Assembly: GCF_001305515.1 (NCBI RefSeq)
Contig: NZ_LJYW01000001.1
Location: forward strand, 2,159,387-2,223,386
Direction of reading: 5' to 3'
Length of the DNA stretch: 64,000 nt
DNA from: Prosthecodimorpha hirschii
GTDB lineage: Bacteria > Pseudomonadota > Alphaproteobacteria > Rhizobiales > Ancalomicrobiaceae
The position numbers and the translations under genes were made by a program. The notes under the pieces were generated by a model, which searched no databases, was not told the origin of the DNA, and saw nothing but the letters and a program-made list of their open reading frames with translations. Numbering within the stretch: the first letter of the stretch is position 1; every line of letters begins with the position of its first letter. This document shows positions 9,656-18,809 of this stretch, piece by piece.

Positions 9656-11113
9656 TCACGGCCCCTTGAAGAAGTCCTTCGCGGCGGCGCGCTCGCCGGC
9701 CTTGGTCTCGGTGACCACGACCTGGATCGGCGCCGTGGTCTCGACCTTGGCGTCGCGCGGGGCGATCAGGTTGACGCGGACTTCCTGGCTCTGGTCGGGT
9801 CCGACCTCGATGATCGGGTTGCCGTCCTGCTTGCGGGTCGCGCCGACAGCCTCGATGCGGGTCCGCTCCGGCGCACCGGTCACCGACAGCACGAAATCGC
9901 GCGCCTCGCGGTGCTTGTTCAGGATGCGCACCGTGTAGCCGTTGCGGATCGAGCCGTCGGAATTGACCACATAGACCGGGCTGCGATCGTGCAGCACGTT
10001 GACGCCGAGCGTGGCGCGGGTGGTGAAGACGAACGTCATGATGCCGATGACGATCGAGATCACCGCCACGTAGAGGATCGTGCGCGGACGGACGAACTTG
10101 TAGATCTCCGGCTTGCCGTGCTCGCGCCGGTCGATGTTGATGTCGGTGTCATAGGCGATCAGACCGTGCGGACGGTTGATCTTGTCCATGATGTTGTTGC
10201 AGGCGTCGATGCACAGACCGCACTGGATGCAGGAGAGCTGCGGTCCGAGCCGGATGTCGGTGCCGGTCGGGCAGACCACGACGCATTGCTGACAGTCGAT
10301 GCAGTCGCCGGCGTCCTGGCCGGCCGCGCGCAGCCGCTCGGCGGCCTTGACCGAGGTGCGCGGCTCGCCGCGATCGACCCGGTAGGAGACGTTCAGCGCC
10401 CATTCGTCGGTCAGCGCCGCCTGGATGCGCGGCCAGGGGCACATGTAGATGCAGACCTGCTCGCGGGCGAAGCCGGCGAGGATGTAGGTCGTGAAGGTCA
10501 GGATGCCGATCCAGATATAGGCGACCAGCGGGGCGTCGAAGAACAGAAGGTCGCGCACCAGCGTCGGCGCATCGGAGAAATAGAGCACCCAGGCGCCGCC
10601 GGTCCACCAGGCGATGCCGAGCCAGAGGGCATGCTTCAGCACCTTGCGGCCGAACTTGACGGCGCTCCAGGGCGCCTGATCGAGCTTGATCCGGTCGCGA
10701 CGATCGCCCTCGACGAGGCGTTCCACGGCGAGAAAGAGGTCGGTCCAGACCGTCTGCGGGCAGAGATAGCCGCACCAGACGCGGCCGGCGACCGCATTCA
10801 TGAGAAACAGCGTCAACGCCGCCAGGATCAGAAGGCCGGTGATGTAGTAGACTTCCTGCGGCCAGATCTCGATGAAGAAGAAGTAGAAGCGGCGATTGGG
10901 AAAGTCGATCAGGACGGCCTGCGACGGCGCATCGGGTCCGCGGTTCCAGCGCACGAAGGGCAGCAGGTAGTAGACGCCGAGGCAGGCGATCAGCAGACCC
11001 CATTTGATCCGCCGGAAGACGCCCTGCACCGCCGCCGGATAGATCTTCTTGTGTTCCGCATAGAGCGAGTCCTCGTGGACCGCGCCTCCGCCGGCGACCG
11101 TTTCGGCCTTCAT
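9656..11113 (-). CDS. fixG: FixG/CcoG, membrane ferredoxin of cbb3 oxidase assembly
   Basis: 485 residues. Membrane helices in the N-terminal half include LLIACLGVYYLLPF and the CGYLCPQTVWTDLF segment. Two [4Fe-4S] ferredoxin motifs follow, CIDCQQCVVVCP and CIQCGLCIDACN, and a C-terminal immunoglobulin-like domain lies after another helix (ILYVAVISIVIGI). In related bacteria CcoG reduces Cu(II) for cbb3 biogenesis. The ATG at 11113 gives the normal family N-terminus. It is the first gene of fixGHIS, with a FixK box about 100 bp upstream. Confidence 0.95.
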   Translation of the reverse strand: MKAETVAGGGAVHEDSLYAEHKKIYPAAVQGVFRRIKWGLLIACLGVYYLLPFVRWNRGPDAPSQAVLIDFPNRRFYFFFIEIWPQEVYYITGLLILAALTLFLMNAVAGRVWCGYLCPQTVWTDLFLAVERLVEGDRRDRIKLDQAPWSAVKFGRKVLKHALWLGIAWWTGGAWVLYFSDAPTLVRDLLFFDAPLVAYIWIGILTFTTYILAGFAREQVCIYMCPWPRIQAALTDEWALNVSYRVDRGEPRTSVKAAERLRAAGQDAGDCIDCQQCVVVCPTGTDIRLGPQLSCIQCGLCIDACNNIMDKINRPHGLIAYDTDINIDRREHGKPEIYKFVRPRTILYVAVISIVIGIMTFVFTTRATLGVNVLHDRSPVYVVNSDGSIRNGYTVRILNKHREARDFVLSVTGAPERTRIEAVGATRKQDGNPIIEVGPDQSQEVRVNLIAPRDAKVETTAPIQVVVTETKAGERAAAKDFFKGP

Positions 11114-11204
11114 GGATTCCACTCCTCTGCAGCCGCGCGGGACCCCTTGTCGTCCGGACCCGGCAACCGAACCCGATCCATGCGCCCGGCGCCGCCGTCC
11201 TGCC

Positions 11205-11218
11205 TTGATCGACGTCAA
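11205..11218 (-). promoter_or_regulatory. FNR/FixK box upstream of fixG
   Basis: TTGAT-CGAC-GTCAA, centred near 11211.5. A class II promoter would start near 11170, about 57 bp before the fixG ATG. The divergent transporter gene begins 308 bp away on the other side. Nothing else is evident in the 413-bp gap 11114-11526. Confidence 0.8.
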
Positions 11219-11526
11219 AGCCTTGGGGCACCCGTCCGTTACGCGCGCGCGACGAACCATCGCACTGCAGCAAACCGCTGTCGGTGACGGAGTCACGAAG
11301 GCCGCGAACGGTTCGGCAGGCGGGCCGGACTTCCAGCGGCGTCGTGGAGTCCGAGGACGGTGCCGAAACAGAAACCCCGCCATGCTTGCTCTCGCGATGG
11401 CGGGGCCGCCCGAGCCCTCCGCACGGCTGCCATTTCCTGAGACGGCTTTGCAATTCGGCGGGAAGACTGCAAAGCAGGGCGGTCGCCTCGACGCCGGGCG
11501 ATCCGCCCGATGCGAGGCTGCCCGAA

Positions 11527-12375
11527 ATGTCCACCACCGTGATGATCGCCGTCCTGTTCTCGGCCCTGCTGCATGCCAGTTGGAATGCGGTGGTCAAATC
11601 GGGCCGCGAGAAGGGGCTGGACATCGTCCTGGTGGCGACCGGGTCGGCCGCGATCGCCGCCGCCGTGCTGCCCTTCCTGACGCCGCCGGCACAGGCGAGC
11701 TGGCATTTCCTCGGCGTGTCCGCGCTGATCCACCTTGTCTACTTCGTCCTCGTCGGCGCGGCCTACCGGGCCGGCGACATGGGCCATGTCTATCCGCTGA
11801 TGCGCGGCACGCCGCCGCTCCTGGTCGCGCTCGCCAGCGGTCCGCTGATCGGCGAAACCCTCAAGCCGGCCGGATGGTTCGGCATCCTGTTCATCTGCGG
11901 CGGCATTCTCGCCATGGCCTTCGTCGGCCGGCGCGGCGGCACGCCCGCCCTCAGGCCGACGCTGCTGGCGCTGGCCAATGCGCTGGTGATCGCCGGCTAC
12001 ACCTTCGTCGACGGCCTCGGCGCGCGCGCCTCGGGCAGCCCGGCGGCCTATACGCTATGGGGATTCCTGCTGATGGCGCTGCCGATGATGGTCTATGGCG
12101 GCGTCGTCTACAGCCGCACGCCCGGCATCGCGCTGCGGGTCCGGTCGCGCCTGCCGATCGCCTTCGGCGGCGGCGCCTGCAGCATCGGCGCCTATGTGAT
12201 CACGCTCTGGGCGATGACCGAGGCGCCGATCGCCCTCGTCTCGGCGCTACGCGAAACCAGCATCATCTTCGCCGTCGCAATCTCGACCTTCGTCCTGAAG
12301 GAGCGCTCGGGCTGGTCGCGCACGGCCGCGGCCGGTGTCATCATGGCCGGCATCGCGGTCCTGAAGCTGTCGTGA
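11527..12375 (+). CDS. DMT-superfamily (EamA-like) transporter
   Basis: 282 residues with about ten predicted membrane helices arranged as two repeated halves, as in EamA/RhaT-type drug/metabolite transporters. The N-terminal LFSALLHASWNAVVKSGREK and the C-terminal ALRETSIIFAVAISTFVLKE are typical of the family. The substrate is not predictable. The ATG at 11527 puts the first helix at the N-terminus. It sits, in opposite orientation, between fixGHIS and fixNOQP, two groups that are contiguous in many rhizobia. Confidence 0.87.
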   Translation: MSTTVMIAVLFSALLHASWNAVVKSGREKGLDIVLVATGSAAIAAAVLPFLTPPAQASWHFLGVSALIHLVYFVLVGAAYRAGDMGHVYPLMRGTPPLLVALASGPLIGETLKPAGWFGILFICGGILAMAFVGRRGGTPALRPTLLALANALVIAGYTFVDGLGARASGSPAAYTLWGFLLMALPMMVYGGVVYSRTPGIALRVRSRLPIAFGGGACSIGAYVITLWAMTEAPIALVSALRETSIIFAVAISTFVLKERSGWSRTAAAGVIMAGIAVLKLS

Positions 12376-12481
12376 ACGCCGGCCACGCAACCGAACACTT
12401 CCCCGTGAGGGCGTAACCGGACCGCCCCATCCGCCGAAATTCCTGGCAGGACCGCCCGATCAAGGGCGGCCGCAGGACAGG

Positions 12482-12898
12482 ATGGAACCCATGCTGCATC
12501 GTCGCACGCTCTTCGCCGGCTTCGTCTTCGCCGCCCTCGCAGGCGCCGTGTTGAACGCCGTACCGGCCGCTTCCGCCGCCGACTCGGTGCCCTTCACGAC
12601 GGCGTCCTTCGCCGCCGCGAAAGCCAAGGGCGGACCGATCCTGGTCGAGGTGACCGCGCCCTGGTGCCCGACCTGCCAGGCCCAGAAGCCGATCCTGTCC
12701 GAATTGCGCGCCATGCCGAAATTCAAGGACATGACCGTGCTGACGGTGGATTTCGACAGCCAGAAGGACGCCCTGCGCACGCTCGACGCCCGCACCCAGA
12801 GCACGCTGATCGTCTACAAAGGCGAGCGCGAGGTCGGCCGGTCGGTCGGCGTGACCGAACGCGGGGCCATCGAAACGCTGTTGGCCAAGAGCCTCTGA
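12482..12898 (+). CDS. Exported thioredoxin-like protein
   Basis: 138 residues: signal peptide (HRRTLFAGFVFAALAGA, cleavage near ASAAD) followed by a thioredoxin fold with active site APWCPTC (C62, C65). The CPTC variant differs from the CGPC of classical thioredoxin and suggests a periplasmic reductase or carrier. It lies 3 bp before ccdA, which feeds electrons across the membrane, so this is very probably the CcdA partner in reducing apocytochrome c cysteines. FixO and FixP, encoded next door, are c-type cytochromes that need this step. A second ATG at 12491 is an alternative start. Confidence 0.85.
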   Translation: MEPMLHRRTLFAGFVFAALAGAVLNAVPAASAADSVPFTTASFAAAKAKGGPILVEVTAPWCPTCQAQKPILSELRAMPKFKDMTVLTVDFDSQKDALRTLDARTQSTLIVYKGEREVGRSVGVTERGAIETLLAKSL

Positions 12899-12901
12899 AC
12901 C

Positions 12902-13621
12902 ATGATCGCGTCGATCCTGCTCGCCGGGCTGGCCGGGTTGCTGTCGATCCTGTCCCCCTGCGTGCTGCCGCTCGTCCCGATCGTTCTCGGCGCCGCGGCA
13001 TCCGAACACCGCCACGGTCCGCTCGCGCTGGCTGCGGGCCTGGCCCTGTCCTTCACCGCGATCGGGCTGTTCGTGGCCACGATCGGCTTCGCGATCGGGC
13101 TCGACGGCAGCGTGTTCCGGATGGTCGGGGCACTGACCATCGGGGCGGTCGGGCTGGTGCTGATGGTTCCAGCCATGCAGACCCGGCTGGCAGCCGCCGG
13201 GGCGCCGGCGGGGACCTGGGTCGAACAGCGCTTCGGGGGCTTCTCGACCGACGGACCCTTCGGTCAGTTCTGCGTCGGCCTCCTGCTCGGCGCCGTCTGG
13301 AGCCCGTGCGTCGGCCCGACCCTCGGGGCGGCCTCGGTTCTCGCAGCGGAAGGCAAGGATCTCGGTGCCGTGGCGCTGACCATGCTGGCCTTCGGCGTCG
13401 GCGCCGCCCTGCCGCTGGCACTGCTCGGCCGGCTGTCGGGCGAACGGCTGTCCGCGCTGCGCCGGCGGCTCGCCGCGACGGGGCGCGGCGGCAAGATGCT
13501 GCTCGGCGGCATCCTGGTCAGTCTCGCCATCCTGGTCGCGACCGGCTGGGACAAGCGCATCGAGGCCGAACTGGTCGCGCTCTCGCCGGCCTGGCTGACC
13601 GCGCTGACGACGCGGTTCTGA
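12902..13621 (+). CDS. ccdA: Cytochrome c biogenesis protein CcdA
   Basis: 239 residues with six membrane helices and the two family motifs LSILSPCVLPLVP (C20) and GAVWSPCVGPT (C136). These cysteines relay electrons from cytoplasmic thioredoxin to periplasmic acceptors. The C-terminus lacks the DsbD gamma domain, so it is the short CcdA form and relies on a separate thioredoxin-like partner, most likely the gene just upstream. It is convergent with fixP. Confidence 0.93.
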   Translation: MIASILLAGLAGLLSILSPCVLPLVPIVLGAAASEHRHGPLALAAGLALSFTAIGLFVATIGFAIGLDGSVFRMVGALTIGAVGLVLMVPAMQTRLAAAGAPAGTWVEQRFGGFSTDGPFGQFCVGLLLGAVWSPCVGPTLGAASVLAAEGKDLGAVALTMLAFGVGAALPLALLGRLSGERLSALRRRLAATGRGGKMLLGGILVSLAILVATGWDKRIEAELVALSPAWLTALTTRF

Positions 13622-13660
13622 CCGTCGCGGAGGCCGGCCTCGCCGCGCCCTGCCGAGGAC

Positions 13661-13696
13661 AAAAAGAAGGCGGCGGGGATCTCTCCCCGCCGCCTT
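13661..13696 (-). terminator. Intrinsic terminator of fixNOQP
   Basis: A perfect 13-bp stem (AAGGCGGCGGGGA / TCCCCGCCGCCTT, loop TCTC) followed on the minus strand by CTTTTTG. It sits 44 bp after the fixP stop and between the convergent fixP and ccdA genes. The T-run exists only on the minus strand, so it serves fixP first. Confidence 0.85.
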
Positions 13697-13739
13697 GCGT
13701 CGTCCTTGGGCTCCTCGAGCCAATCGAAGTCGGACCCGA

Positions 13740-14603
13740 TCAGTCCGGCTTGCCGCCACCGAGGCTGTGCACGTAGACGGCCAGCGACTTGATGGTGACC
13801 GGATCGAGACGGCCTTCCCAGGTCGGCATGACGCCGGCGCGGGAATTGGTGACGGTCTCGACGATCTTCTCCTTGGTGCCGCCGTAGAGCCAGATGGCAT
13901 CGGTCAGATTGGGCGCACCCATCTCGATGTTGCCCTTGCCGTCCTCGCCATGGCAGCTCGCGCAGTTGTCGGCGAAGAGCTGCTTGCCGGCCGGGGTGGC
14001 GGTGCCCTTGCCCGAAAGCGAGAGCACGTAGTCGGCGACGGTCGAGATCTCGTCCTTCTTCAGGACGCCGTCCTTGCCGAAGGCCGGCATCTGGGTCTGG
14101 CGGGTCTCGTCATGGGTCGAGCGGATGCCGACCTTCAGGGTCTGGTGGATGTCGGACAGCTTGCCGCCCCACAGCCAGTCGTCGTCCTGCAGGCTCGGGA
14201 AACCCGGGCCGCCGACGCCGGCCGAACCGTGGCACGGCGCGCAGTTGTCGCCGAACGCCGCCTTGCCGTTGGCCATGGCGAATTCGCGCATCTTCGGATC
14301 GGCCGCGATGGCGGACAGTTCCGCCGTGGCGAGGCCCTTGCCGATGACCGCACGGGCCGCCTGGCCTTCCGCGACCTTGTCGAGCGCATCCTGACGCTGG
14401 GAATAGCCCAGGAGGCCCTTGGTGTAGCTCGAGGCCAGCGGCCAGGAGGGATACAGCACGTAGTAGACGAGGGCCCAGGCGATGCAAGCATACCAGGTCC
14501 AGAGCCACCACTTCGGGAGCGGATTGTTGAGTTCCTTCAGACCGTCCCACTCGTGTCCGGTGGTCGATATCCCGGACAGGCGGTCGATATCTCTTTCTGC
14601 CAT
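13740..14603 (-). CDS. fixP: cbb3 cytochrome c oxidase subunit III (diheme cytochrome c)
   Basis: 287 residues. One N-terminal membrane helix (WWLWTWYACIAWALVYYVLY) anchors the protein, followed by two cytochrome c domains with heme-binding CAPCH and CASCH. Methionine ligands are likely in the MPAF and VMPTW segments. It carries electrons from the bc1 complex to FixO/FixN in the periplasm. It is the last gene of fixNOQP, 3 bp after fixQ, and is followed by a strong terminator. Confidence 0.96.
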   Translation of the reverse strand: MAERDIDRLSGISTTGHEWDGLKELNNPLPKWWLWTWYACIAWALVYYVLYPSWPLASSYTKGLLGYSQRQDALDKVAEGQAARAVIGKGLATAELSAIAADPKMREFAMANGKAAFGDNCAPCHGSAGVGGPGFPSLQDDDWLWGGKLSDIHQTLKVGIRSTHDETRQTQMPAFGKDGVLKKDEISTVADYVLSLSGKGTATPAGKQLFADNCASCHGEDGKGNIEMGAPNLTDAIWLYGGTKEKIVETVTNSRAGVMPTWEGRLDPVTIKSLAVYVHSLGGGKPD

Positions 14604-14606
14604 GGA

Positions 14607-14762
14607 TCAATCCTCCCGCAGGGGGACGCGGGCGGCGTCATCGAAGCGCTTGCCGTTGGACGGCCACAGCGCATAGACGAGCACGCCGAGGAAGATGACG
14701 AAGAAGTAGACGAGGCCGTAGGTCTGAGCGAACTCGGCGGCCGCGATATACGGACTGCTCAT
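14607..14762 (-). CDS. fixQ: cbb3 oxidase subunit IV
   Basis: 51 residues read directly from the sequence: MSSPYIAAAEFAQTYGLVYF, then a membrane helix (FVIFLGVLVYALW), PSNGKRFDDAA and the tail RVPLRED. This is the normal size and layout of CcoQ/FixQ, which stabilises the core complex. It lies between fixO (11 bp away) and fixP (3 bp away). Confidence 0.93.
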   Translation of the reverse strand: MSSPYIAAAEFAQTYGLVYFFVIFLGVLVYALWPSNGKRFDDAARVPLRED

Positions 14763-14773
14763 GGTCGCCTCCT

Positions 14774-15508
14774 TCAGCGCAGGTTGGCCTTGTCGTCATA
14801 GAGCTTGAAGTCGACCAGCGTGCCGAGCATCTGGAGATAGGCGACGAGCGCGTCCATCTCCGAAACCTTGGTGACATCGCCGTCGAAATCGCGAGCCACG
14901 GCCTTCGGGTAGCGCTTCAGCATCGCGTCGACAGCCTTGTCGTCGGGATTGGCCTGGGCGCGCAGGTCGGCGACCGCGTTGGAGATCTGCTCGTCGGTAT
15001 AGGGCACGCCGACAAGCTGGTTGGTGCGCATCACATCCGCGATGTGGCTGTAGTCGAGCTCGTTCTTGGCCAGGAAGGGATAGCCCGGCATGATCGAACC
15101 CGGCACGATCGAGCGCGGATTGCTCAGGTGCTCGCGATGCCACTGGTCGGAATATTTGGCGCCGACGCGGGCCAGATCCGGACCGGTGCGCTTCGAACCC
15201 CACTGGAACGGATGGTCGAACTTGGATTCCGCGGCGAGGCTGAAGTGGCCGTAGCGTTCGATCTCGTCACGCATCGGACGGACCATCTGGCTATGGCAGT
15301 TGTAGCAGCCCTCGCGCAGATAGATGTTCCGGCCGGCCAGTTCGAGCGGCGAATAGGGACGGATCCCCTTCGCGTCTTCGATGGTGCTCTTCAGGTAGAA
15401 GAGCGGCAGGATCTCCACCATGCCGCCGATGGCGACCATGATCAGGATCCCGACGAGAAGAAGGATGGAGTTCTTCTCGAGGACGACGTGCTTGTCGAAG
15501 AGAGACAT
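14774..15508 (-). CDS. fixO: cbb3 oxidase subunit II (monoheme cytochrome c)
   Basis: 244 residues. It has an N-terminal membrane anchor ([20 protein letters not shown]), the heme site YNCHSQM in the [14 protein letters not shown] context, and the family segment [13 protein letters not shown]. The protein receives electrons from FixP and hands them to FixN. It lies 14 bp after fixN. Confidence 0.96.
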   Translation of the reverse strand: MSLFDKHVVLEKNSILLLVGILIMVAIGGMVEILPLFYLKSTIEDAKGIRPYSPLELAGRNIYLREGCYNCHSQMVRPMRDEIERYGHFSLAAESKFDHPFQWGSKRTGPDLARVGAKYSDQWHREHLSNPRSIVPGSIMPGYPFLAKNELDYSHIADVMRTNQLVGVPYTDEQISNAVADLRAQANPDDKAVDAMLKRYPKAVARDFDGDVTKVSEMDALVAYLQMLGTLVDFKLYDDKANLR

Positions 15509-15522
15509 GGATCAGCCCTCCA

Positions 15523-17172
15523 TCATTCTGCGGGGGCCAGGACCGGCTGTCCGGCGGGCTCTTCGCGCTCGCCTTTCTGCACGGTCATGTACAGGTTGTA
15601 GGCCATGATCAGCGCGCCGAGGACGAACAGGAGGCCGCCCAAAGCCCGGATCACGTAGAAGGGATGCATCGCCTCGACGGTCTCGATGAACGAGTATTCG
15701 AGGAAGCCGAGCTTGTCGTAGGCGCGCCACATCAGGCCCTGCATGATACCCGACACCCACATCGCGCAGATGTAGAGGACGATACCGAGCGTCGCGAGCC
15801 AGAAGTGCCAGCTGACCAGCTTCAGCGAATAGAGCTGCTTGCGGTTCCACAGCCAGGGATACAGGCAGTAGAGCGCACCGAAGGACACGAAGCCGACCCA
15901 GCCGAGCGCACCGGAATGCACGTGGCCGATGGTCCAGTCCGTATAGTGCGACAGCGAGTTCACCGCCTTCACCGACATCAGCGGACCTTCGAAGGTCGAC
16001 ATGCCGTAGAAGGCGACCGACACGACCAGCATGCGCAGGACCGGATCGGTGCGGAGCTTGTCCCAGGCGCCCGAGAGCGTCATCAGGCCGTTGATCATGC
16101 CGCCCCAGGAGGGCATCCACAGCATGATCGAGAAGGTCGCGCCGAGGGTGGAGGCCCATTCCGGCAGCGCCGTGTAGTGCAGGTGATGCGGGCCGGCCCA
16201 GATGTAGAGGAAGATCAGGGCCCAGAAGTGCACGATCGACAGGCGATAGCTGTAGACCGGGCGCTCGGCGCGCTTCGGCACGAAGTAGTACATGATGGCC
16301 AGGAAGCCGGCGGTCAGGAAGAAGCCGACCGCGTTATGGCCGTACCACCACTGCACCATGGCGTCCTGCACGCCCGAGAAGACCTGCACCGACTTGGAGG
16401 TGTAGATCGACACCGGCACCGACATGTTGTTGCCGAGGTGCAGCATCGCGATCGTCACGATGAAGGCGAGATAGAACCAGTTGGCCACGTAGATGTGGGG
16501 TTCCTTGCGCTTCCAGATCGTGCCGAGGAAGGCGAGCAGGTAGACGACCCAGACGACGGTCAGCCACAGGTCGGCGTACCATTCGGGTTCGGCGTATTCC
16601 TTGCCCTGCGTGACGCCGAGCAGGTAGCCCGTGCCGGCGATGACGATGAAGGCATTGTAGCCGAGGACGATGAACCAGGGCGTCACGATGCCCGGCATGC
16701 GGGCCTGGCAGGTGCGCTGCACGACGTAGAAGGACGTCGCGAGCAGGACGTTGCCGCCGAAGGCGAAGATCACCGCGGAGGTGTGCAGCGGCCGGAGCCG
16801 GCCGAAATTCGACAGCGGAAAGTCGAAGTTCAGTGCCGGGAAGGCCAGCTGCATCGCAATGATGAAGCCGACGAGGAAGCCGGCGATGCCCCAGAACATC
16901 GCCGCGACGGACGCGAACTTGATCGGTCCGAAGTTGTAGTTGGGCTTGCCGTCGACGAGCTGGTCCGGCTGGCTCGGCCGGTCGGAGAAGCCCTTGAAGA
17001 CAAGGAAGATGCCGATCGCGGAGAACAAGGCTCCCACGCCGGCATGTATGGCCATCACCTGATCCCAAGCGCGCGATGCGATCAGGAGACAGGCGACGAG
17101 AAGAGCACCGAGGAACAGGACGTAGCCTATCTCCTCGGCGGTGATCCTTTTTGCCTCGACTGTGCGAGCCAT
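15523..17172 (-). CDS. fixN: cbb3 oxidase catalytic subunit I
   Basis: 549 residues with about 12-14 membrane helices. Histidines for heme b and the heme b3-CuB centre lie in recognisable segments such as [47 protein letters not shown] and [17 protein letters not shown]. It reduces O2 to water with very high affinity and pumps protons. The ATG at 17172 ([17 protein letters not shown]) is the usual family start. It is the first gene of fixNOQP, with a FixK box upstream. Confidence 0.97.
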   Translation of the reverse strand: MARTVEAKRITAEEIGYVLFLGALLVACLLIASRAWDQVMAIHAGVGALFSAIGIFLVFKGFSDRPSQPDQLVDGKPNYNFGPIKFASVAAMFWGIAGFLVGFIIAMQLAFPALNFDFPLSNFGRLRPLHTSAVIFAFGGNVLLATSFYVVQRTCQARMPGIVTPWFIVLGYNAFIVIAGTGYLLGVTQGKEYAEPEWYADLWLTVVWVVYLLAFLGTIWKRKEPHIYVANWFYLAFIVTIAMLHLGNNMSVPVSIYTSKSVQVFSGVQDAMVQWWYGHNAVGFFLTAGFLAIMYYFVPKRAERPVYSYRLSIVHFWALIFLYIWAGPHHLHYTALPEWASTLGATFSIMLWMPSWGGMINGLMTLSGAWDKLRTDPVLRMLVVSVAFYGMSTFEGPLMSVKAVNSLSHYTDWTIGHVHSGALGWVGFVSFGALYCLYPWLWNRKQLYSLKLVSWHFWLATLGIVLYICAMWVSGIMQGLMWRAYDKLGFLEYSFIETVEAMHPFYVIRALGGLLFVLGALIMAYNLYMTVQKGEREEPAGQPVLAPAE

Positions 17173-17348
17173 GGTTCGCCCCGTATCTCGAGTACCCGAA
17201 ACACCTCGGACGACACCGCCCCGTCCGATGGATAGAACGGGAGGGGCGCCGGTTCTTTGACCGATGAGGCGAGCGACTGGCGTCAGGCACCGCCGCGCGA
17301 CCATCCGAGGGTAGCGGGACGACCCTAGGCAGATCGGCGCGAAGGGCT

Positions 17349-17362
17349 TTGATTCAGGTCAA
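17349..17362 (-). promoter_or_regulatory. FNR/FixK box upstream of fixN
   Basis: TTGAT-TCAG-GTCAA, centre 17355.5; a class II start would fall near 17314, leaving a leader of about 140 nt before the fixN ATG. This is the only signal I recognise in 17173-17521. Confidence 0.8.
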
Positions 17363-17521
17363 CGGGATGCCGATTAGCGCCTGGATCTTAAGGACGAGAC
17401 GCCAGTGTCGCAGCGCAGCATCGGTCGCCGGAGCGACACCCGATCTTGCGCCGCATAAGGCCCGTCCGAAGACGCCGCAGGTGCCCGGTGCCGCGGCGCG
17501 TCGAGGCCCGATCCGGTCCGC

Positions 17522-18631
17522 TCACCGCGCCGGCGGCGGTCCGTCGGCCCGGTCGATCAGGCCGATCACGGCCGGCATGACGATGGCGATGCCGATAAAG
17601 CGGAACAGCTGGTGGGCGGCGACGAAGGCCGGGTCGACGGCGAGCGCGAAGGACAGGGCCGACATCGCCTCCAGGCCGCCCGGCGCGAAAGCGAGCACCG
17701 ACTGCCCCCAGCCGACGCCGATCGCCAGCACGGTCAGGAACGCCCCGATCGTGGCCAGCACGCTGCCGACCACGAAGCCGCCGGCGGCGAGCGCAAAGCT
17801 CGCCCGCAAGGTCGCGCGGTCGGTTCCGGCGAATCGGCCGCCGATCATCACGCCCACGCCGAGGAAGCACGGCACCAGCAGGACCGGCGGCAGACTGGCG
17901 GCGACGAAGCCCGCGCCGTGCAGCAGCGCGCTCGCCAGGAAGGCGCCGGTCAGCAGGCCGGCCGGAACCCGGATCCATTCGGCGAGCAGGCCGGCGGCGC
18001 AGCCCGCTCCGATCAGAAGGGCCAGATCGAGCCAGCTTCCCTCCGGCGCGGCCGGCGCCGCCGCCGCCGAAGCGTGACCGAACCCGGTCACGGCCAGCGG
18101 CACGATCACGACCAGCACCATGATCCTCAGCGTCTGGGCGATCGCGACCTTGCGCAGATCGGCGCCGCGGTCGAGCGCGATCACCATCACATAGGAGAGC
18201 GCGCCGGGCACCGAGGCGGTCAACGCGGTCATCCGATCCCAGCCGCCGACCTTGCGGAACCACCAGTAACTACCGGCCGTGACCAACGCCATGGTGACGG
18301 TCAGGATGGTCAGACTGACCGGCCATTGCGGCAGGCGATGCACGGTGTCGGGCGTGACGCCGCCGCCCATCGAGATGCCGAGAAAGACGAACAGCACGTT
18401 GCGCAGCCGGACCGGCATGGCGACTTCGAGCCGCGCCAGCACGGCGAACGTCACCGCCACCGTCGAGCCGGCCACCCAGGCGGCGGGAAAGTCGAGCAGC
18501 GTGAACAGCCCGCCGCCCGCGAAGGCGATCAGGAAGCCGCGCAACACGATCCAGGTCGTGCGCAGGGCATCGGGCGGACGGTTCCAGGTGATCATGCGGA
18601 TGGCGGCTCCGGACGGCACGAGACAGGTCAT
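17522..18631 (-). CDS. AbrB-family membrane protein (putative transporter)
   Basis: 369 residues with about ten membrane helices in two similar halves. The repeated motif (LLDFPAAWVAGSTVAV in the first half, IRVPAGLLTGAFLASALL in the second) and PGGLEAMSALSFALAVD match the membrane family often labelled AbrB or ammonia monooxygenase-like in databases. Those labels are historical; function is uncertain and a transporter is the best guess. The ATG at 18631 is chosen; 18595 is possible. It is divergent from hemN and shares a 178-bp gap with a FixK box. Confidence 0.8.
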   Translation of the reverse strand: MTCLVPSGAAIRMITWNRPPDALRTTWIVLRGFLIAFAGGGLFTLLDFPAAWVAGSTVAVTFAVLARLEVAMPVRLRNVLFVFLGISMGGGVTPDTVHRLPQWPVSLTILTVTMALVTAGSYWWFRKVGGWDRMTALTASVPGALSYVMVIALDRGADLRKVAIAQTLRIMVLVVIVPLAVTGFGHASAAAAPAAPEGSWLDLALLIGAGCAAGLLAEWIRVPAGLLTGAFLASALLHGAGFVAASLPPVLLVPCFLGVGVMIGGRFAGTDRATLRASFALAAGGFVVGSVLATIGAFLTVLAIGVGWGQSVLAFAPGGLEAMSALSFALAVDPAFVAAHQLFRFIGIAIVMPAVIGLIDRADGPPPAR

Positions 18632-18760
18632 AGCGAATTCTCGCCGCCGTGGCAGGGGCCGTTGCGGGATTGCGCCATGCAGCCGAGGCCGGCCCGACGG
18701 GTGCCCGATCGCGTCGGATCGAAGGACCGCGAACATTCTTGACGCGGGAGCCCCCGACGC

Positions 18761-18774
18761 TTGACGAGAATCAA
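18761..18774 (+). promoter_or_regulatory. FNR/FixK box just upstream of hemN
   Basis: TTGAC-GAGA-ATCAA, centre 18767.5. If bound at -41.5, transcription would begin near 18809, one base before the ATG at 18810. The box may also face the divergent AbrB-like gene about 136 bp away. Confidence 0.75.
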
Positions 18775-18809
18775 CGCCGAGGCCGCGGCACGCCCGCATC
18801 ATGCGGGCC

